Source of the DNA: CAITSH01 sp945892985
GTDB lineage: Bacteria > Pseudomonadota > Gammaproteobacteria > Burkholderiales > SG8-39
Length of the DNA: 19,527 bases
Assembly: GCA_945892985.1 (NCBI GenBank)
Contig: CAMDDU010000063.1
Location: 1-19,527, forward strand
Direction of reading: 5' to 3'
This document shows positions 1 to 6,924 of the stretch, piece by piece. The notes under the pieces were generated by a model. The model saw only the letters and a list, made by a program, of their open reading frames with translations. It was not told where the DNA came from and searched no databases. A program made the position numbers and the translations under genes. Within the stretch, counting starts at the first letter, position 1; every line of letters starts with the position of its first letter.

Positions 1-150
1 CGGCAACTTGCCCAGAGTGCTTATCAACCTTGCCAATTCCCTCGTCCTCAATTCGCGTCTCCTGGTCCAGCGCCTCTGCGCCACACGGCCAGTTTCCGCC
101 CCCACAGGCTCACCAGATGAGCCACCAACATTATTCGCTATATGAGCCAT
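1..150 (-). CDS. possible 5' part of a hypothetical ORF running off the left edge
   Basis: On the minus strand an ATG at 150-148 opens a frame of 50 codons that stays open to the window edge. The peptide starts MAHIANNVGG and becomes rich in Arg and Leu (a basic stretch around residues 28-45). No Shine-Dalgarno sequence is visible; the ATG is preceded by a run of A. I recognise no family. It could be the start of an accessory gene next to the tRNA-Leu, or a chance open frame, and 50 codons are too few to decide. Confidence 0.25.
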   Translation of the reverse strand, partial: MAHIANNVGGSSGEPVGAETGRVAQRRWTRRRELRTRELARLISTLGKLP

Positions 151-494
151 TTTTTTTGACGGTTCGTGGCTTCAATTTTTTTACTCGCTAATTGCAGGAA
201 TGATTTTTAAAGGGGCGGCGTATGAGTACCGGGCGCAGCAAAAGAGAGACAACTTATTAAAATAGTCAACCAACGGCCAATGTGCAAGTCCACGGTGCTA
301 TCTGGAATATTCATTCCCCTAGCTTTTCGTTTGATTGCTTCCCGCTGTTCTGCACTCGTCGGGTGTCCCCAAAGTATCAACATGGCGCGGGGGGCGCTGT
401 TCTCGATCTTGTCTAGCCTGACTTGCAGTCAAGGCGGTAAATCTTTTGTTTACCTGCGGTAATAGACTTTTTTGAACCGCTTTGGACTGCTTTT
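151..494. other. AT-richer segment without a convincing gene, downstream of tRNA-Leu
   Basis: This stretch has T and A runs (near 151-158 and 175-181) unlike the GC-rich remainder of the window. The only notable frame is a 58-codon ORF on the minus strand at 383-207 (starting MLILWGHPTS), without a ribosome binding site or recognised domain; it may be a relic or chance. Two similar imperfect hairpins lie next to each other: GGTAAA/TTTACC at 436-441 and 449-454, and GCGGT/ACCGC at 456-460 and 476-480. No integrase and no duplicate of the tRNA 3' end was found, so an island boundary is only inferred from composition. Confidence 0.5.
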
Positions 495-581
495 TGGTGC
501 CGGGAGGGGGACTTGAACCCCCACGCCATTTCTGGCACCGGATTTTGAGTCCGGCGCGTCTACCAGTTCCACCATCCCGGC
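495..581 (-). tRNA. tRNA-Leu, anticodon CAA
   Basis: Read on the minus strand the 87-nt gene starts GCCGGGATGG and ends CCCGGCACCA. The 7-bp acceptor stem GCCGGGA/TCCCGGC, the T arm with GTTCAAGTC and an encoded CCA are visible. The anticodon stem CCGGA/TCCGG holds the loop CTCAAAA, giving anticodon CAA, which reads the UUG leucine codon. The length and a long variable arm (around GTGCCAGAAATGGC) fit a class II leucine tRNA. It is transcribed divergently from queA. Confidence 0.96.
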
Positions 582-600
582 CGAGGAAAAGCGAGGACGC

Positions 601-606
601 ATTATA
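601..606 (-). promoter_or_regulatory. -10 box of the tRNA-Leu promoter
   Basis: The minus strand reads TATAAT here, a perfect -10 hexamer, about 20 nt upstream of the mature tRNA 5' end at 581. The matching -35 would fall at about 624-629, inside the first codons of queA, where only a weak hexamer is seen. Assignment rests on the perfect -10 and its distance. Confidence 0.5.
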
Positions 607-608
607 CT
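603..608 (+). promoter_or_regulatory. possible -10 box for queA, overlapping the tRNA -10
   Basis: The plus strand reads TATACT (5 of 6 to consensus) ten bases before the queA ATG. If used, the transcript would start about 3 nt before, or at, the start codon, so queA would be nearly leaderless; this agrees with the lack of a Shine-Dalgarno sequence. No good -35 is visible. Confidence 0.3.
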
Positions 609-617
609 TGCGCCCCC

Positions 618-1682
618 ATGCTTTCGCACACCCCTCTTTCATTAGACGATTTTGACTACGCGCTGCCGCCCGAACTGATCGCGCAGCACCCTGCCGCAGA
701 GCGCGGCGGCAGCCGTCTGCTATGCCTTGCAGGCGAAGCCCTGACCGACCGCATGTTCGCCGCCCTGCCGCAATTGCTCGCTCCGGGTGAACTGCTGGTT
801 TTCAACGACACGCGGGTCATCAAGGCGCGCCTTTACGGCCAAAAGGAATCGGGCGGAAAAATCGAGGCGCTGATAGAGCGCGTACTGGGCGAGCACGAGG
901 CGCTGGCCCACATTCGTGCCAGCCACGCGCCGCGCACCGGCATGAGGCTCGTATTCGAGGGCGGCGTACGGGCCGAAGTGTTGGGCCGTGAAGGCGCGCT
1001 TTACCGTCTGCGCTTTGAGGAAGCGGAGAACGTGTTTGCACTGCTCGAGCGCACAGGAAAACTTCCCCTGCCCCCCTACATCACACACCGGGCCGAAGAC
1101 GAGGATGAATCGCGCTACCAGACCGTGTACGCCCGGGCGCCGGGCGCCGTCGCGGCGCCAACGGCCGGGCTGCACTTTGACGATGCCATGCTCGCGCGCC
1201 TGCGCGGCATCGGCGTGGAGCTCGCATGGGTGACCTTGCACGTGGGCGCCGGGACCTTCCAGCCGGTGCGTGAGAACGACTTGTCAGAACATCACATGCA
1301 TATCGAACAATATGATATCCCGCAACAAACCGTCGATGCGATCGCCCGCGCGCAAGCCGGCGGACACCGGGTCAGCGCCGTGGGCACCACGTCGCTGCGC
1401 GCGCTCGAAGCAGCCGCAGCGCGGGGCGCGCTGCGCGCCGGGCCTGCACAGACGGATTTATTCATCACCCCCGGATATCGCTTCAGCGTCGTAGACCGGC
1501 TGCTCACCAACTTTCACCTGCCGCGCTCGACGCTGCTGATGCTGATCAGCGCCTTTGCCGGCATGGAACCGGTGCGCCGCGCCTATGCCCACGCCATCGC
1601 GCAACGCTACCGCTTTTTTTCCTACGGCGACGCCATGCTCATAGAGCGCGCTGCCAAAAATACAATTACGATCGCCACATGA
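618..1682 (+). CDS. queA: S-adenosylmethionine:tRNA ribosyltransferase-isomerase
   Basis: QueA transfers and isomerises the ribosyl part of S-adenosylmethionine onto 7-aminomethyl-7-deazaguanine already placed in tRNA, giving epoxyqueuosine; it acts in the cytoplasm on the GUN-anticodon tRNAs. The 354-residue protein is full length. Family blocks visible are VFNDTRV (61-67), KIEALIER (81-88), PGAVAAPTAGLHF (175-187), VTLHVGAGTFQPVR (205-218), TNFHLP and the C-terminal YRFFSYGDAM. The ATG at 618 places the LDDFDYALPPE block at residues 9-19 as expected, but no Shine-Dalgarno precedes it. It is followed after one base by tgt, the enzyme acting one step earlier in the same pathway, so the two are clearly co-transcribed. 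Confidence 0.98.
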   Translation: MLSHTPLSLDDFDYALPPELIAQHPAAERGGSRLLCLAGEALTDRMFAALPQLLAPGELLVFNDTRVIKARLYGQKESGGKIEALIERVLGEHEALAHIRASHAPRTGMRLVFEGGVRAEVLGREGALYRLRFEEAENVFALLERTGKLPLPPYITHRAEDEDESRYQTVYARAPGAVAAPTAGLHFDDAMLARLRGIGVELAWVTLHVGAGTFQPVRENDLSEHHMHIEQYDIPQQTVDAIARAQAGGHRVSAVGTTSLRALEAAAARGALRAGPAQTDLFITPGYRFSVVDRLLTNFHLPRSTLLMLISAFAGMEPVRRAYAHAIAQRYRFFSYGDAMLIERAAKNTITIAT

Positions 1683-1683
1683 A

Positions 1684-2796
1684 ATGAAATTCACCCTCCA
1701 TAACAAAGACGGCAAGGCCCGTCGCGGCACCCTTGAGCTCGCGCACGGCGCGATTGAAACGCCGGTCTTCATGCCGGTGGGCACTTACGGCACCGTCAAG
1801 GCGATGAGCCCCGACGAGCTCAAAACACTCGGCGCGCAAATCGTTCTCGGTAACACCTTCCACCTGTGGCTGCGCCCCGGCCTCGACGTCATCGCCGCGC
1901 ACGGCGGCCTGCATCGCTTCATGGGCTGGAACGGCCCCATCCTTACCGACTCGGGCGGCTTTCAGGTGTTCAGCCTCGGCGCAATGCGCAAGATCTCCGA
2001 GGAGGGCGCGCGCTTCCAGTCACCGATCAATGGCGACAAACTGATGCTCACGCCCGAGGAGTCGATGCGCATACAGCGTGTGCTCAACTCGGACATTGTG
2101 ATGATCTTCGACGAATGCACGCCCTACCCGGCCGACCACCGGCAGGCGGCCGACTCGATGCGCCTGTCGCTACGCTGGGCGGAGCGCTCGAAAAAAGAAC
2201 ACGAAGGCAATCCAAATGCGCTTTTCGGCATCGTGCAGGGCGGCATGTTTGAAGATTTGCGCGACGAGTCGCTGGCCGGACTGGCGAACCTGGAGTTTGA
2301 CGGCTACGCCATCGGCGGGCTGTCCGTGGGCGAACCCAAGGAGGACATGCGCCGCATCCTCGCCCATACCGCACCGCGCCTGCCCGCGGACAAGCCGCGC
2401 TATCTGATGGGCGTGGGCACGCCCGAGGACATCGTCGAGGCGGTCTGCGCCGGCATCGACATGTTCGACTGCGTCATGCCCACGCGCAATGCGCGCAACG
2501 GCTGGCTGTTCACCCGTAACGGCGACATCAAGCTGCGCAACGCACGCTACCGCGACGACACCAGCCCCCTCGACCCGGCCTGCGACTGCCACACCTGCCG
2601 CAATTTCAGCCGCTCCTACCTGCACCATCTGCAAAAAGCGAATGAAATCCTCGGTGCGCGCCTCAACACGCTGCACAACCTGTTTTATTACCAGGCGCTG
2701 ATGCGCGAGTTGCGCGAAGCCATCGTGGAGCAGCGACTGGCCAATTACGTTGCGAAATTTCACGCCGAACGCGGGAAACTGGTGAATGGGGGATAG
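1684..2796 (+). CDS. tgt: queuine/preQ1 tRNA-guanine transglycosylase
   Basis: Tgt exchanges the guanine at position 34 of tRNA Asn, Asp, His and Tyr for preQ1, the substrate stage before QueA. The 370-residue protein carries the expected active-site residues: Asp89 in ILTDSGGFQVFS, Asp143 in IFDEC, and the nucleophile Asp262 in MFDCVMPTRNARNG. The zinc site is Cys300, Cys302, Cys305 and His331. The start is one base after the queA stop, so translation is probably coupled. The last codons (VNGG and the TAG at 2794-2796) already lie within the G-rich repeat arm that fills the gap to yajC, so the repeat has shaped the C-terminus. Confidence 0.98.
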   Translation: MKFTLHNKDGKARRGTLELAHGAIETPVFMPVGTYGTVKAMSPDELKTLGAQIVLGNTFHLWLRPGLDVIAAHGGLHRFMGWNGPILTDSGGFQVFSLGAMRKISEEGARFQSPINGDKLMLTPEESMRIQRVLNSDIVMIFDECTPYPADHRQAADSMRLSLRWAERSKKEHEGNPNALFGIVQGGMFEDLRDESLAGLANLEFDGYAIGGLSVGEPKEDMRRILAHTAPRLPADKPRYLMGVGTPEDIVEAVCAGIDMFDCVMPTRNARNGWLFTRNGDIKLRNARYRDDTSPLDPACDCHTCRNFSRSYLHHLQKANEILGARLNTLHNLFYYQALMRELREAIVEQRLANYVAKFHAERGKLVNGG

Positions 2797-2896
2797 GGAA
2801 TAGGGAATGGAGAACGGGGAATGGGGAATGGGAGAGATCCCGGACCTTACGATTCACTATTTCCCATTCTGCATTCACCGCTATTCTCCCCTCCAC
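2781..2896. repeat. imperfect inverted repeat of GGGAAT-type units, tgt-yajC gap
   Basis: The left arm (2781-2836) is a run of short units such as GGTGAAT, GGGAATA and GGGGAAT; the right arm (2851-2896) is made of the complementary units (ATTCACT, TTCCCATTC, GCATTCACC). A perfect 8-bp pairing is GAATGGGA at 2826-2833 with TCCCATTC at 2862-2869, with further partial pairing outside. The left arm begins inside the tgt coding end. The same architecture recurs at 3281-3386, so this is one copy of a repeat family. It would form a long imperfect RNA hairpin between the two genes. Confidence 0.8.
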
Positions 2897-2914
2897 TGTT
2901 TTGCCCGGTATAAC

Positions 2915-2923
2915 TGGTATAAT
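2915..2923 (+). promoter_or_regulatory. extended -10 promoter for yajC-secD-secF
   Basis: The sequence TGG followed by TATAAT (hexamer at 2918-2923) is a perfect extended -10 element; a second GGTATAA lies just upstream (2907-2913). No good -35 is seen at 16-18 nt, as is usual for extended -10 promoters. The start would be near 2930, about 25 nt before the yajC ATG, downstream of the repeat. Confidence 0.6.
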
Positions 2924-2955
2924 TTACCGTTTATTTAGAAGCTCTTGGAGACCCA

Positions 2956-3279
2956 ATGTTCATTTCCTCTGCCCACGCTCAAGCTGCCGCTGCCGGTCCC
3001 GAATCTGGTTTTCTCGGCCTGCTGCCCATCGTCTTGATGTTCGTACTGCTTTACTTCATGCTGATCCGTCCGCAAATGAAACGCGCCAAAGAAGTCAAAA
3101 CGATGACCGAAGCGCTGCAAAAAGGCGACGAAGTGATCACCGCCGGCGGCATGCTCGGCAAAATCACCAAGGCCGGCGATATGTACATCACCATAGAAAT
3201 CGCCCCGGGCACCGAAGTCAGCCTGCAAAAGACCGCCGTCACCACCCTCCTGCCCAAGGGCAGCATTAAGTCCATCTAG
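2956..3279 (+). CDS. yajC: Sec translocon accessory subunit YajC
   Basis: YajC is a small inner-membrane partner of SecDF in the holotranslocon. The 107-residue protein has a short periplasmic N-terminus, one membrane segment at about 19-37 (LGLLPIVLMFVLLYFMLI), the family RPQ motif at 38-40 and a cytoplasmic domain with GDEVITAGGMLGKI. GGAG at 2947-2950 lies 5 nt before the ATG. It is followed by secD and secF on the same strand, the usual order, but the gaps on both sides are unusually long and each is filled by an inverted repeat. Its own promoter appears to be the extended -10 at 2915-2923. Confidence 0.97.
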   Translation: MFISSAHAQAAAAGPESGFLGLLPIVLMFVLLYFMLIRPQMKRAKEVKTMTEALQKGDEVITAGGMLGKITKAGDMYITIEIAPGTEVSLQKTAVTTLLPKGSIKSI

Positions 3280-3280
3280 T

Positions 3281-3386
3281 GAACGGGGAATAGGGAATAG
3301 TGAATCGTGAAGTAGTTTTCGGCGCATACGGACTATTCACCATTCACCATTTGCCATTCACCGCCTTCAATTCCCCATTCCCTGAG
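3281..3386. repeat. imperfect inverted repeat of GGGAAT-type units, yajC-secD gap
   Basis: This is a second copy of the architecture seen at 2781-2896, in the same orientation. The G-rich left arm is 3281-3310, the C-rich right arm 3331-3386 (ATTCACC, ATTTGCC, ATTCACC, ATTCCCC, ATTCCC). The block at 3286-3298 pairs with 3370-3382 with one mismatch in 13, and GAATAGT at 3295-3301 alternatively pairs with ACTATTC at 3332-3338. The right arm ends about 5 nt before the secD ATG, so the folded RNA would reach the ribosome binding region of secD. Confidence 0.8.
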
Positions 3387-3391
3387 ATTCC

Positions 3392-5251
3392 ATGAACCGC
3401 TATCCGATCTGGGTCTACGTCACCGTCGCAACCGCAATGGTGCTCGGCCTGCTCTACACCCTGCCGAATTTTTTCGGCGAGTCCCCCGCAGTGCAGGTGT
3501 CATCGGCGCGCGCCACCGTCAAGGTGGACAGCGCGGTGCTCGGGCGCGTTGAGGAGACGCTGAAAAAATCCAACATCGCTCACAGCGGAATTTTTCTTGA
3601 CACCGCCGGCGTCAAGGTGCGCCTCGCCGACACGGACACGCAACTGAAGGCCAAGGACGCGCTGGTGCAGGAGATGAACCCGGATGCGGGCAACGCCTCC
3701 TATACGGTGGCGCTCAACCTGCTGTCGGCCTCCCCCGGTTGGCTCACCGGCATACACGCGCTGCCGATGTACCTCGGGCTAGACCTGCGCGGCGGCGTGC
3801 ACTTCCTGCTGCAGGTGGACATGAAGGCGGCGCTGACCAAGCGCCTCGAGAGCCTTGCCGGCGACATCCGCACGCAGTTGCGCGACAAGACCATCCGTCA
3901 CAGCGGCATCACACGCGAGGGCCAGGTCGTGACGGTGCGTTTTCGCGACACGGAAACGCGCGCCAAGGCGCGCAAGCTGATCGATGAGCAGTTGCCCGAC
4001 CTGCTGCTCACCGAATCGCAGGCTGACAGCGAGTTCCGCCTGACCGCGGTCATCAAGCCAGAAGCGCAAAAACGCACCCAGGAGCTGGCGATCAAGCAGA
4101 ACATTACCACGCTGCACAACCGCATAAACGAACTGGGCGTCGCCGAACCGGTGATCCAGCAGCAAGGCTCAGACCGCGTGGTGGTGCAGCTGCCGGGCGT
4201 GCAGGACACCGCCAAGGCCAAGGAAATCCTCGGGCGCACCGCCACCCTGGAAATCCGCATGGTGGACGAAGAGAACATGAACCCGACCGCGCTCAACGCC
4301 GCGCAACAGGGACAGGTGCCCTTCGGCGACGAGTTTTATGTCGAGCGCGGCGGCTCGCCGCTGCTGGTGAAAAAGCAGGTCGTGCTGACCGGCGACCGCC
4401 TCACCGATGCGCAGCCGGGCTTTGACAGCCAGACCCAGGAAGCGGCGGTGCACCTCACGCTCGACGCCATGGGGGCGCGCATATTCAAGGAAGTCACCCG
4501 CGAGAGCGTGGGCAAGCGCATGGCCATCCTTCTTATCGAAAAAGGCAAGGGCGAGGTGGTGACGGCGCCGGTCATTCGCTCGGAAATCGGCGGCGGACGC
4601 GTGCAGATCACCGGCCGCATGAGCACGGTCGAGGCCAACGACACCGCGCTGTTACTGCGCGCCGGTTCGCTCGCCGCGCCGATGGAAATCATCGAGGAGC
4701 GCACCGTCGGCCCCAGTCTGGGCGCTGAAAACATCAAGAAGGGCTTTGACTCGACGCTTTACGGTTTTGCCGCGCTATCGCTGTTCATCATCGTCTATTA
4801 CGCGTTGTTCGGCCTGTTCTCGGCGCTGGCGCTATGCTCGAACGTCTTGATGCTGATCGCACTGCTGTCGCTGTTGCAGGCGACGCTGACACTGCCTGGC
4901 ATCGCGGCCATCGCGCTGACCTTGGGAATGGCCATTGACGCCAACGTGCTGATCAACGAGCGTATCCGAGAGGAACTGCGCAACGGCGCCACCCCGCAGG
5001 CGGCCATTCATGCCGGCTACGAGCGCGCCTTCGGCACGATTCTCGACTCTAACGTCACGACCATGATCGCCGGCCTCGCATTGTTAATTTTTGGCTCCGG
5101 CCCGGTGCGCGGCTTTGCCGTGGTGCACTGCCTTGGCATCCTCACTTCAATCTTCTCCTCCGTGGTGGTGTCGCGCGCGTTGGTCAATCTTACCTACGGC
5201 TCACGCCGCAAGATCGACGGCCTCGCAATCGGCAACACATCCTGGAAATAA
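3392..5251 (+). CDS. secD: protein translocase subunit SecD
   Basis: SecD, with SecF, is the RND-type membrane motor that uses the proton gradient to complete preprotein export. The 619-residue length matches the family. A membrane segment at about 7-24 is followed by the periplasmic P1 domain; the hallmark LGLDLRGGVHF lies at 128-138. The C-terminal half has several membrane helices, with GMAIDANVLINERIREEL starting at 512 and the conserved membrane aspartate at Asp516. The Shine-Dalgarno is weak (TGAG just before the start), because the upstream sequence is the end of a repeat arm. secF follows after 12 nt. Confidence 0.98.
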   Translation: MNRYPIWVYVTVATAMVLGLLYTLPNFFGESPAVQVSSARATVKVDSAVLGRVEETLKKSNIAHSGIFLDTAGVKVRLADTDTQLKAKDALVQEMNPDAGNASYTVALNLLSASPGWLTGIHALPMYLGLDLRGGVHFLLQVDMKAALTKRLESLAGDIRTQLRDKTIRHSGITREGQVVTVRFRDTETRAKARKLIDEQLPDLLLTESQADSEFRLTAVIKPEAQKRTQELAIKQNITTLHNRINELGVAEPVIQQQGSDRVVVQLPGVQDTAKAKEILGRTATLEIRMVDEENMNPTALNAAQQGQVPFGDEFYVERGGSPLLVKKQVVLTGDRLTDAQPGFDSQTQEAAVHLTLDAMGARIFKEVTRESVGKRMAILLIEKGKGEVVTAPVIRSEIGGGRVQITGRMSTVEANDTALLLRAGSLAAPMEIIEERTVGPSLGAENIKKGFDSTLYGFAALSLFIIVYYALFGLFSALALCSNVLMLIALLSLLQATLTLPGIAAIALTLGMAIDANVLINERIREELRNGATPQAAIHAGYERAFGTILDSNVTTMIAGLALLIFGSGPVRGFAVVHCLGILTSIFSSVVVSRALVNLTYGSRRKIDGLAIGNTSWK

Positions 5252-5263
5252 GGGGCCACGCAC

Positions 5264-6217
5264 ATGGAATTCTTCAAGATCCGCAAAGACATCCCCTTCA
5301 TGCGCCATGCGCTGGCGTTCAACGTCATTTCATTGCTCACCTTCCTCGCCGCATGCGCATTCCTTGCCACCAAGGGCCTTAACCTGTCCATCGAGTTCAC
5401 CGGCGGGGTGGTCATCGAGGCACGTTACGACCAGGCGCCGGACCTGGAAAAAATCCGGGCCGCACTGATCAAGTCGGGCGTGACCGAGCCGCAGGTGCAA
5501 AAGTTCGGCAGCTCGCGCGATGTGATGATCCGCCTCGCACTCAAGGATGTCGCCGCGCCTTCGATCAGCTCCGAAGGCAAGCTCGATTCGGCCAAGTTCT
5601 CCGCGACCGTGCTAGCCGATGCCGGCGCCAACCCACAAATTGTCCGTGTCGAATTTGTCGGCCCGCAGGTGGGGCGTGAACTGGCCGAGAACGGCGCGCT
5701 TGCGCTTCTGATCACCTGCCTTGGCATCATGCTGTATCTAGCACTGCGCTTCGAATGGAAATTCGGCGTCGCCGCGATCATCGCCAACCTCCATGACGTG
5801 ATCATCATTCTGGGCTTTTTCGCGTTGTTCCAATGGGAATTTTCGCTGCCGGTGCTGGCCGCTGTGCTGGCGGTGCTCGGTTACTCTGTCAACGAATCGG
5901 TGGTTATCGCCGACCGTATCCGCGAAAACTTCCGCAAGATGCGCAAGGCCTCGGTGGAGCAGGTCATTGACAACGCCATCACCAGCACCATGTCGCGCAC
6001 TATCATCACCCACGGCAGCACCCAGTTGATGGTCACCTCCATGCTGATTTTCGGCGGCCCGGCGCTGCATTACTTCGCCCTGGCCCTGACCATCGGCATC
6101 CTGTTCGGCATTTACTCCTCGGTGCTGGTCATGGCCCCGTTGGTGCGCTGGTTCGGCGTGCGTCGCGAAGACCTGGTCAAGCCGCTCAAGGAACGCAAGG
6201 AAGAAGCGGTCGTTTAA
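5264..6217 (+). CDS. secF: protein translocase subunit SecF
   Basis: SecF pairs with SecD in proton-driven protein export. The 317-residue protein has an N-terminal membrane segment (about 18-36), the SIEFTGGVV block at 42-50, and the C-terminal helices with GYSVNESVVIADRIREN at 206-222, including the conserved Asp217. AAGGGG, overlapping the secD stop region, is a suitable ribosome binding site. The family motif usually reads GYS.NDT; here it is GYSVNES, a conservative change. It ends the sec operon; the next gene begins 127 nt later. Confidence 0.98.
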   Translation: MEFFKIRKDIPFMRHALAFNVISLLTFLAACAFLATKGLNLSIEFTGGVVIEARYDQAPDLEKIRAALIKSGVTEPQVQKFGSSRDVMIRLALKDVAAPSISSEGKLDSAKFSATVLADAGANPQIVRVEFVGPQVGRELAENGALALLITCLGIMLYLALRFEWKFGVAAIIANLHDVIIILGFFALFQWEFSLPVLAAVLAVLGYSVNESVVIADRIRENFRKMRKASVEQVIDNAITSTMSRTIITHGSTQLMVTSMLIFGGPALHYFALALTIGILFGIYSSVLVMAPLVRWFGVRREDLVKPLKERKEEAVV

Positions 6218-6344
6218 GCGCGTGACCACGGTCATCCAATTGCAATCGGATGGGAATAAATTACCGGTCTGCGCTGTTATCGCTTGTGTGGCATACGGCA
6301 TCGCCGAAGCCATGCCAACCAACCACCAATCCGGGAGCAAGTAT

Positions 6345-6803
6345 ATGAATAAAAAGATATTTTTTGCAAGCATCGCGGTTGCCCTGGGCAGCATAGTCAC
6401 CGCCAACGCGTTCGCACAGGCCAAGCCGGACGTGCTGGTCAAGCAACGCCAGGCTGGAATGACCCTGATCGCCAAGTACTTCGGCCCCCTCGGCGGCATG
6501 GCTGCCGGACGCGTGCCCTACGACGCGGCGGTCGTTGCGCGCAACGCCGGCTACCTTGACGTGTTAACGCTACTGCCATGGGATGGTTTCAATGCCAGCA
6601 CCTCGGGCGAAAAAAGTGGCACCCTGCCCGCCGCCTATTCAGACGCCGCCAAATTCAAGGAAGCAGGCGATGCGCTGCACACGGCCGTCGTCAAACTCGC
6701 TTCAGTGGCCAAGGGCGGCAGCGAAGCGGACGTCAAAGCAGCGATCGGCGCCGTGGGTAAAACCTGCGGGGGTTGCCACGACAACTTCCGCGCCAAGCCC
6801 TAA
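6345..6803 (+). CDS. periplasmic cytochrome c' (class II, monoheme)
   Basis: The 152-residue precursor has a signal peptide (MNKKIFFASIAVALGS to about residue 25, ending ANAFAQA) and a four-helix-bundle cytochrome c' sequence with the heme motif CGGCH at 141-145 near the C-terminus, followed by DNFRAKP. Family features such as RQAGMTLIAKYFGPLGGM near the mature N-terminus are present. Members bind NO and CO at a five-coordinate heme and are linked to NO tolerance in denitrifying and sulfur-oxidising bacteria; the physiological role here is inferred. The start was chosen at the ATG 6345 because GGGAG (6333-6337) precedes it and the signal peptide begins there; a GTG 41 codons upstream extends the frame but breaks the signal peptide. 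A terminator follows. Confidence 0.93.
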   Translation: MNKKIFFASIAVALGSIVTANAFAQAKPDVLVKQRQAGMTLIAKYFGPLGGMAAGRVPYDAAVVARNAGYLDVLTLLPWDGFNASTSGEKSGTLPAAYSDAAKFKEAGDALHTAVVKLASVAKGGSEADVKAAIGAVGKTCGGCHDNFRAKP

Positions 6804-6835
6804 GCCTGAGCCTGTGGGAGCGTCAAGTTAGTCCA

Positions 6836-6861
6836 AACAGCCCCGCTACGGCGGGGCTGTT
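6836..6861. terminator. hairpin terminator after cytochrome c'
   Basis: An 11-bp perfect stem, AACAGCCCCGC (6836-6846) with GCGGGGCTGTT (6851-6861), closes a TACG loop 33 nt after the cytochrome c' stop. There is only a short T stretch after it, so it is a strong hairpin but an imperfect intrinsic terminator. It separates the two cytochrome genes into different transcripts. Confidence 0.75.
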
Positions 6862-6924
6862 CATTGGCGAGCCCCGAATCGCGTCTTGCTAGAATGAACG
6901 CCCATGCCAAAAGGTGAATACCCC

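Noticed and set aside
319..642. 107-codon ORF on the minus strand
   Set aside because: It reads straight through the tRNA-Leu gene (GRDGGTGRRAGLK pattern is the usual false ORF over this tRNA).
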